From positions 62,001-126,000 of the forward strand of contig NZ_JARVSF010000023.1 of NCBI RefSeq assembly GCF_030209355.1: DNA of 64,000 nucleotides. Direction: 5' to 3'. Shown piece by piece: positions 58,828 through 64,000 of this stretch (the first letter of the stretch is position 1; each line of letters begins with the position of its first letter). The DNA is from Pseudarthrobacter sp. fls2-241-R2A-127. GTDB lineage: Bacteria; Actinomycetota; Actinomycetes; Actinomycetales; Micrococcaceae. Both the position numbers and the translations under genes were made by a program. The notes beneath the pieces are model-generated. The model did not search any database. It saw only the letters and a program-made list of their open reading frames with translations, and was not told the origin of the DNA.

Positions 58828-60270
58828 CTATTCTCCTCGCAGGACTTCGATGGGACGGATACGCGCGGTGAGCAGCGCGGGAACCAGGGCGCCGATGATG
58901 GCGACGCCGAAGACAGCGGCGATTCCGCCGGCAATCACTCCGGGGGAGGCGCTTGCCGTGACCGAGTTCAGCAGCTGGGACGCACCGCCGAACGGTCCGC
59001 CCTGGCCGCCCGGGAAGCCACCGGCCCCGCCCGGTCCACGGCCGGTGGTTGCGGCAGCACTCGTGGTGTTGCTGCTGATCAGGGCCGAGGCGATGCCGCC
59101 GCTGGCAAATGATGCGATGGCGGCTCCCACGGCGCTGCCCAGGGCCGCCAGGACCAGGGCTTCGAGGACGAACTGCAGGCCGATGGTGCGGTTGGGTGCG
59201 CCGATGGCCTTCAGCACGCCGATCTCGCGGCGGCGCTCACGGACCAGCATCACCATGATGAGCAGGATGATCAGGCCCGCCGTGCCAAGGGCGGCTATGA
59301 ATGCGATGAAGGAGATGTTCTTCACGCTGTCCAGGGAGCTGACGGCAGTCTGCAGGTTCTGGCCCTGGGTGACGTCCGCCTTGTCGGTGCCCAGCGCCGT
59401 CTGAAGCGCCGTCTTCGTGGAGGCGACGTTGTCCATGGAGTTGACCGTGACGATCATGCTGGACAGCTCATTGGGCGTCCCGGCGAGGGCCTGGGCCGTG
59501 GGAAGTGTCACGTAGACGGCGTTGTTGCCGAAGGCGGTGCCGGCGTCGAACAATCCGGAGACGGTATAGGTCTGGTCGTTGATGGTGAAGGTGGAGCCGA
59601 CCGTGAGGTTGTTCTTCTGCGCCAGGGTGGTGCCCAGCAGGGCGTTGGTGGACGCCGCCGAGTAGTCGCCGAGCCCGGAACCTCCGGTGATGTTCAGTGC
59701 CTTGCCTGTGGTGTCCACCTGGGCGCCGATGCCGGTCGCGGTGATCGGCAGGGACCGGACGGGCTGGGTGCTGCCGGTGCTGCCGGAGGACCCGGTGGCT
59801 CCGTTGGCTTGCTGGTTGCGGTTGCCCAGGGTGCCTGCATCAACTGCGGCCGTCAGGCTGGTGGTGAGCGTTGCGGTGGCCTGGCCACCGGGGCCGCCAC
59901 CCTGCCCGGGCTGGCCACCGGGACCGGCCTGCGTTCCGGCAGCAGCCTGTGCTGCAGCTTCCGTGGCGTTCCGGAGCCTCAGCGATGAGGTTCCGACGAC
60001 GGCGCTGACGTTGGGCACGGCAGCAGCGGCAGCTGCCTGGTCGGCGGTGAGGGGCTCCCCGCCGCCTTCAAAGCCCTGGCCGCCCGCCGGGTTGACCGTC
60101 AAGACGGTGCCCACGGAAGCATTCAGCTCCTGGACTTTGGCTCCGACCGCCTGGTTGGCCACCAGCATGGCCAGGGCCAACCCAATGGCGACGGCCAGCA
60201 CCGCGACAACAGCTGCGGTGCGGACCTTGTTTCTGAAGGCATTGCCTACGCTTCGGGCAAGGACGCTCAC
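58828..60270 (-). CDS. MacB/FtsX-type ABC permease with Gly/Pro/Gln-rich insertions
   Basis: The 480-residue protein has helix 1 at about 18-42, a large outer domain (about 43-320), then three helices (about 320-345, 365-395 and 445-470). The FtsX domain has VRERRREIGVLKAIGAPN. Two low-complexity stretches stand out: GPGGQPGQGGGPGGQ in the outer domain (about 115-130) and GRGPGGAGGFPGGQGGPFGG between helices 3 and 4 (about 410-430). The outer domain otherwise resembles the MacB periplasmic core. The GTG start is at 60270. It forms a unit with the ATPase. Confidence 0.9.
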   Translation of the reverse strand: MSVLARSVGNAFRNKVRTAAVVAVLAVAIGLALAMLVANQAVGAKVQELNASVGTVLTVNPAGGQGFEGGGEPLTADQAAAAAAVPNVSAVVGTSSLRLRNATEAAAQAAAGTQAGPGGQPGQGGGPGGQATATLTTSLTAAVDAGTLGNRNQQANGATGSSGSTGSTQPVRSLPITATGIGAQVDTTGKALNITGGSGLGDYSAASTNALLGTTLAQKNNLTVGSTFTINDQTYTVSGLFDAGTAFGNNAVYVTLPTAQALAGTPNELSSMIVTVNSMDNVASTKTALQTALGTDKADVTQGQNLQTAVSSLDSVKNISFIAFIAALGTAGLIILLIMVMLVRERRREIGVLKAIGAPNRTIGLQFVLEALVLAALGSAVGAAIASFASGGIASALISSNTTSAAATTGRGPGGAGGFPGGQGGPFGGASQLLNSVTASASPGVIAGGIAAVFGVAIIGALVPALLTARIRPIEVLRGE

Positions 60271-60400
60271 GTTACTCCTCTGACTCAGGTGCCGGCGCTG
60301 AGGGCCGGCTTCGCCTCAACACTCGCCGTGCATGCTGTGCAGGAATCCGGCCAAAGCTGTGCCTGTCCTGTGAAGGGTGTTACTGCTGAGCAAGGACGCA

Positions 60401-60437
60401 GGAATGCCCGGCCCCCGTGATGGGGACCGGGCATTCC
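60401..60437 (-). terminator. Terminator of the sugar ABC transporter operon
   Basis: A 16-bp stem with one mismatch (60401-60416 with 60422-60437) and a 5-nt loop lies 34 bp 3' of the ChvE-like gene's stop on the minus strand. The T-run is weak. Confidence 0.75.
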
Positions 60438-60470
60438 GGTTGCCGGTGTTACGCGGCTGTTCTGGTGGTG

Positions 60471-61565
60471 CTACTTGGTGATCGGGCCGAGTACGGGGTC
60501 GTCCGTGTAGGCCGTCTTCACGTTGGCGGCGGTCACGATGACCGGCTCCAGCAGGTAGGCGGGAACAACCTTGTTGCCGTTGTTGTAGGACTTGTCGTCG
60601 TTGACCTCAGGCTTCTTGCCGGCCTGCAGGTCCTTGACCATGGTGATGGCGTGCTCGACGAGCTTGCGGGTGTCCTTGTTGATGGTGGAGTACTGCTCGC
60701 CGGCAAGGATGGACTTGACCGACTCAACCTCGGAGTCCTGGCCGGTGACGACCGGGATCGGCTTGCCGGCGGCCTTGACGGAAGTCAGGATCGCGCGGGC
60801 CAGGGTGTCGTTGGGGGACAGGACGCCGTCAACGTTGGCGCTGCTGTAGCTGCCGCTAAGCAGGGTGTCCATGCGGCGCTGGGCGTTCTCAGCCTTCCAG
60901 CCCTGGGTTACTGCCTGCTCGAAGGTGGTCTGTCCGGAGACAACCTTGAGGGTGCCGTCGTCGATCTTCGGCTTCAGGATGCTCATGGCGCCGTCGAAGA
61001 ACACCTTGGCGTTGGCATCGTCCGGGGAACCTGCGAACAGTTCCACGTTGTACGGGCCGGTGGGCTTCTTGGCCTTGAGTCCGTCCAGCAGGGCCTGGCC
61101 CTGCAGAACGCCAACCTTGAAGTTGTCGTACGCCACGTAGTAGTCAACGTTCGCGGTGTTCAGCAGGAGGCGGTCGTAGGCGATGATGGTGGCGCCTGCG
61201 TCCTTGGCCTGCTTGAGCTGGGTACCCAGCTGGGAGCCGTCGATGGCGCCCACGATGATGACCTTGGCACCCTTGGTGACCATGGCGCTGATCTGGTTCT
61301 GCTGCTCGGAGACGCCGCCGTTGGCGAACTGGACGTCAGCCTTGAACCCGGCGCCGTTGAGGCCGTCGTTGAAGAGCTTCTCGGCCAGGACCCAGTTTTC
61401 ACTGGTCTTCTGCGGAAGGGCGACGCCGATGGAGGAGTTCTGGTCGAATCCGGCAGCTGCGCTGCTGGAACCGCCCGAGGGCTCCGAGCGTCCACAGCCA
61501 GTCAGCGCCAGTGCTGCGATGGCAGCAACCGCTGCGGCCTTTCCTGCTTTACCAAACATTTGCAT
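60471..61565 (-). CDS. chvE: Sugar ABC transporter substrate-binding lipoprotein, ChvE type
   Basis: The 364-residue protein has a lipoprotein signal with Cys24 (LTGC), then a periplasmic-binding-protein type I fold of the ChvE/multiple monosaccharide class. It shows SIGVALPQKTSENWV at the start, IIAYDRLLLNTANVDYYVAYDN (the family's YDRL...YV.fDN motif), and VVTGQDSEVESVKSILAGEQYSTINKDTR late. It binds monosaccharides such as glucose, galactose, xylose or arabinose outside the membrane. It is followed upstream by permease and ATPase genes on the same strand, but lies last in the operon. Confidence 0.92.
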   Translation of the reverse strand: MQMFGKAGKAAAVAAIAALALTGCGRSEPSGGSSSAAAGFDQNSSIGVALPQKTSENWVLAEKLFNDGLNGAGFKADVQFANGGVSEQQNQISAMVTKGAKVIIVGAIDGSQLGTQLKQAKDAGATIIAYDRLLLNTANVDYYVAYDNFKVGVLQGQALLDGLKAKKPTGPYNVELFAGSPDDANAKVFFDGAMSILKPKIDDGTLKVVSGQTTFEQAVTQGWKAENAQRRMDTLLSGSYSSANVDGVLSPNDTLARAILTSVKAAGKPIPVVTGQDSEVESVKSILAGEQYSTINKDTRKLVEHAITMVKDLQAGKKPEVNDDKSYNNGNKVVPAYLLEPVIVTAANVKTAYTDDPVLGPITK

Positions 61566-61614
61566 TGTTGGTTCTCTTTCTTTGTGTAATGGAACAGTAT
61601 TCAGGCTGCAAACT

Positions 61615-62898
61615 TCAGGCTTCCCTGGCGATCGCTTCCTTGGTGGAGGTTGTTTCGTCAGGCTGGAGGGGGCTGCTGGGGCCCGAGGTGTTGCGGTTCA
61701 TGTTCCGGGTCAGCATGCCGATGATGGACCGCTTGCCCTGCGACTTGTTGTAGACGTCAAAGGCCACGGCGATCAGGAGCACCAGGCCCTTGATGATCTG
61801 GGTGAGGTCGGCACCGACGCCGAGGAGCTGCAGGCCGTTGTTGAGCACTGCCATGACCAGGCCACCGATGATGGAGCCGACGACGGTACCCACACCGCCG
61901 GTCACGGCCGCGCCACCGATGAAGACGGCGGCAATGGCGTCCAGTTCCCAACCCACGCCGTCGAAGGGGCCGGAGGCGGTGGAGCGGCCCACGAAGATCA
62001 TGCCGGCCAGGCCGGCCAGGATGGACATGTTCATCATGACCAGGAAGTTGACCTTCTTGGACTGCACGCCGGAGAGCTCGGCAGCGTGCCGGTTGCCGCC
62101 CACCGCGTAAACGTGGCGGCCAACGACGGTGCGCGAGGAGATGAAGCCGTAGATCAGGACAAGCACTGCCAGGATCAGGCCCGGGATGGGGAAGGATGTG
62201 CCGGGGCGGCCGGTGGCGAACAAGTACGTGGCGTACAGGATGGCGGCGCAGATCAGCACCAGCTTCAGCGCGGTAACCCACATCTCGGGAACTTCGGCGC
62301 CCAGCGCTTTGGCCCGTGCCCTGGCGCGGAGTTCGCCCACGACGACGAACACCGCAACGGCAATGCCCATCAGGAGCGTGAGGTTGTTGAACCCGGTGTC
62401 CGGTCCTACCTCGGGAAGATAGCCCGAACCCAGGTACTGGAAGTCTTCCGGGACGGGAATGGTGTTGGATTTGCCAACGAACTGGTTGAAACCGCGGAAC
62501 AGGAGCATGCCGGCCAGGGTCACGATGAAGGCAGGGATGCCCACATACGCCGTCCACCAGCCTTGCCAGGCGCCAATGGCCGCGCCCAGGACAAGACCCA
62601 GCAGGACGCCGGCCCACCAGGGGATGCCCCAGTCCCGGATGGCCAGGGCAACCGTAACCCCTACGAACGCGGCGACCGAGCCGACGGAGAGATCGATGTG
62701 GCCGGCAATGATCACCAGGACCATGCCGATCGCCAGGATCAGGATGTAGGAGTTTCCGTTGAAGAGGTTGATGACGTTACCCGGAGTGAGGGTGCGGCCG
62801 TCGGTGAAGATTTGGAAGAAAATGATCAGTGCAACCAAGGCGAAGATCATGCCGAATTGGCGGGTATTGCCGCCAAACAGCTTTTTGAGGGCGTTCAT
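61615..62898 (-). CDS. mmsB: Monosaccharide ABC transporter permease, MmsB/GguB type
   Basis: The 427-residue protein has ten or more membrane helices and the long form seen in MmsB/GguB rather than RbsC (about 320). It has VIAGHIDLSVGSVAAFVGV, the EAA-like AVGGNRHAAELSGV and AVFIGGAAVTGGVGTVVGS. It forms the channel of the ChvE-type importer. It lies 49 bp upstream of the binding-protein gene and 45 bp downstream of the ATPase gene. The C-terminal tail is polar and may be cytoplasmic. Confidence 0.92.
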   Translation of the reverse strand: MNALKKLFGGNTRQFGMIFALVALIIFFQIFTDGRTLTPGNVINLFNGNSYILILAIGMVLVIIAGHIDLSVGSVAAFVGVTVALAIRDWGIPWWAGVLLGLVLGAAIGAWQGWWTAYVGIPAFIVTLAGMLLFRGFNQFVGKSNTIPVPEDFQYLGSGYLPEVGPDTGFNNLTLLMGIAVAVFVVVGELRARARAKALGAEVPEMWVTALKLVLICAAILYATYLFATGRPGTSFPIPGLILAVLVLIYGFISSRTVVGRHVYAVGGNRHAAELSGVQSKKVNFLVMMNMSILAGLAGMIFVGRSTASGPFDGVGWELDAIAAVFIGGAAVTGGVGTVVGSIIGGLVMAVLNNGLQLLGVGADLTQIIKGLVLLIAVAFDVYNKSQGKRSIIGMLTRNMNRNTSGPSSPLQPDETTSTKEAIAREA

Positions 62899-62943
62899 GG
62901 TGTCAGTCCTTGTGTCCGGAAGGTTCTGGGGTTTGCCAGAAGG

Positions 62944-64000
62944 TCAGGCGGCTTTTCGGTTAGCGGAGGTCATCAGTTTCATCAGGCTTTCCTGGCTGGC
63001 CTCGTCTTTGTTCAGGACACCGGTGATGGCGCCTTCGAAGATGGTGTAGATACGGTCCGACAGGCCCAGGAGCTCGGGAAGCTCCGAGGAAATCACGATG
63101 ACGCCCTTGCCCTGGTTGGCGAGCTGCTGGATGATGCCGTAGATCTCATACTTGGCGCCGACATCGATACCGCGGGTTGGCTCGTCGAGGATCAGCAGGT
63201 CCGGGTCGGTGAACATCCACTTGGCGAGGACCACTTTTTGCTGGTTGCCGCCGGAGAGTTTGGCAACGCCTTCCTGGACGGACGGCGTCTTGGTCCGCAG
63301 CGACTTGCGGTACTGCTCCGCGACCGTGAACTCCTGGTTGGCGTCAACCACGAAGTTGTGGCTGATTTTGCGGAGGTTGGCAGCCACGGTGGTGGTCTTG
63401 ATGTCGTCCAGGAGGTTCAGGCCCAGGGACTTGCGGTCCTCGGTGACGTAGCCCAGTCCGGCGTCGATGGCCTGGCGAACGTTCTTCAGGACCACTTCCT
63501 TGCCGTCCTTGTAGATGTGGCCGTCGATGAAGCGGCCGTAAGACCGGCCGAAGACCGAGCGGGCCAGTTCAGTGCGCCCTGCGCCCATGAGCCCGGCGAA
63601 GCCGACGATTTCCCCACGGCGGACGAAGAAGTTTGAACCCTTGCACACCAGGCGGTCCTGCATGGCGGGGTGGCCGACGGTCCAGTCCTTGACCTCGAAA
63701 AACACCTCGCCGATCTTGGGAGTGTGGTCCGGGAACCGGGATTCCAGGGTCCGGCCCACCATGCCCTTGATGATCCGGTCCTCGTCCACGCCGTCCTTCT
63801 TGACGTCCAGGGTCTCGATGGATTTGCCGTCGCGGATGATGGTGATCGAATCGGCAACCTGCTCAATTTCGTTGAGTTTGTGCGAAATGATGATCGAGGT
63901 GATGCCCTTGGCCTTCAGGCCCAGCATCAGGTCCAGCAGATGCTGGGAGTCCGACTCGTTGAGGGCGGCGGTGGGCTCGTCAAGGATCAAGATCTTCACG
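62944..64000 (-). CDS. mmsA: Monosaccharide ABC transporter ATPase, MmsA/GguA type, 5' end missing
   Basis: The frame runs through the right edge, so only about 352 C-terminal residues are present. They begin at the first domain's Walker B (LILDEPTAALNE) and its H-loop ISHKLNE. The second ABC domain follows with a modified Walker A (GLMGAGRTELARSVFG), LSGGNQQKVVLAKWM and LILDEPTRGIDVGAKYEIY. The degenerate second Walker A is normal for sugar ATPases of the RbsA/MmsA class. It energises the ChvE-MmsB importer. Promoter and N-terminal half lie outside the window. Confidence 0.94.
   Translation of the reverse strand, partial: VKILILDEPTAALNESDSQHLLDLMLGLKAKGITSIIISHKLNEIEQVADSITIIRDGKSIETLDVKKDGVDEDRIIKGMVGRTLESRFPDHTPKIGEVFFEVKDWTVGHPAMQDRLVCKGSNFFVRRGEIVGFAGLMGAGRTELARSVFGRSYGRFIDGHIYKDGKEVVLKNVRQAIDAGLGYVTEDRKSLGLNLLDDIKTTTVAANLRKISHNFVVDANQEFTVAEQYRKSLRTKTPSVQEGVAKLSGGNQQKVVLAKWMFTDPDLLILDEPTRGIDVGAKYEIYGIIQQLANQGKGVIVISSELPELLGLSDRIYTIFEGAITGVLNKDEASQESLMKLMTSANRKAA

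Noticed and set aside
1..64000. CRISPR arrays, tRNA or rRNA genes, insertion sequences
   Set aside because: No regularly spaced repeats, no cloverleaf or rRNA signatures and no transposase-like proteins were seen.

Overview
The window is about 64 kb of high-GC DNA and reads as chromosomal sequence from an actinobacterium of the Micrococcaceae, most like Arthrobacter or Pseudarthrobacter. The signs are GTG and TTG starts, strong AGGAGG ribosome binding sites, a monomeric NADP isocitrate dehydrogenase, an LAxTG (sortase E-type) surface protein, a DosS/DosR-like sensor pair and protein families common in that group. I see no rRNA, tRNA, CRISPR array, insertion sequence or prophage. Genes are dense, and most convergent pairs share a hairpin that can stop transcription from both sides.

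Layout. 1-5.8 kb: the end of a magnesium P-type ATPase, a DosS-like two-GAF histidine kinase, its convergent DosR-like regulator with several replaced key residues, and a membrane protein behind DosR-box-like sites. 5.8-9.4 kb: a TfoX/flavin monooxygenase/hydrolase operon, a cold-shock gene with a long leader, and a DUF1905 protein. 9.7-18 kb: mostly secreted proteins (a tandem cupredoxin, a sialidase-like protein, a Tat-exported CehA-type PHP hydrolase, a phospholipase C-type phosphoesterase and a DUF6454 protein). 18-22.3 kb: a MocR regulator and an EamA exporter whose start codons share one CATG, then a PaiB-like protein and RlmC.

22.4-32.4 kb looks like an accessory catabolic locus: an Lrp regulator, an aldehyde dehydrogenase overlapping a homoserine dehydrogenase, an S-methylmethionine permease (MmuP), two IclR regulators, a cyclase-family hydrolase coupled to an unknown protein, and homocysteine S-methyltransferase (MmuM). 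I infer S-methylmethionine uptake and remethylation, with possible oxidation of homoserine to aspartate. 32.4-42.7 kb holds a GGDEF/EAL protein, small stress or envelope proteins, UDP-glucose dehydrogenase coupled to a GT4 mannosyltransferase-like enzyme (glucuronate glycolipid synthesis is likely), and a DUF6350 membrane protein.

42.7-48.7 kb: purN and purH are separated by a 3.7-kb insert. Part of it, flanked by two copies of one hairpin repeat, holds a DUF559 nuclease-like protein and an unusual protein that joins an exonuclease VII large-subunit-like OB fold and shortened core to a coiled coil and two membrane helices. This is my best candidate for an undescribed system. 48.7-64 kb: a secreted trypsin-like protease with a small ORF that repeats its propeptide motif, icd, a Ser/Thr kinase overlapping a lipoprotein, a repeat-rich LAKTG surface protein, a second secreted protein, a Gfo/Idh/MocA oxidoreductase, a MacB-type ABC exporter, and a ChvE/MmsAB-type sugar importer that runs off the right edge.
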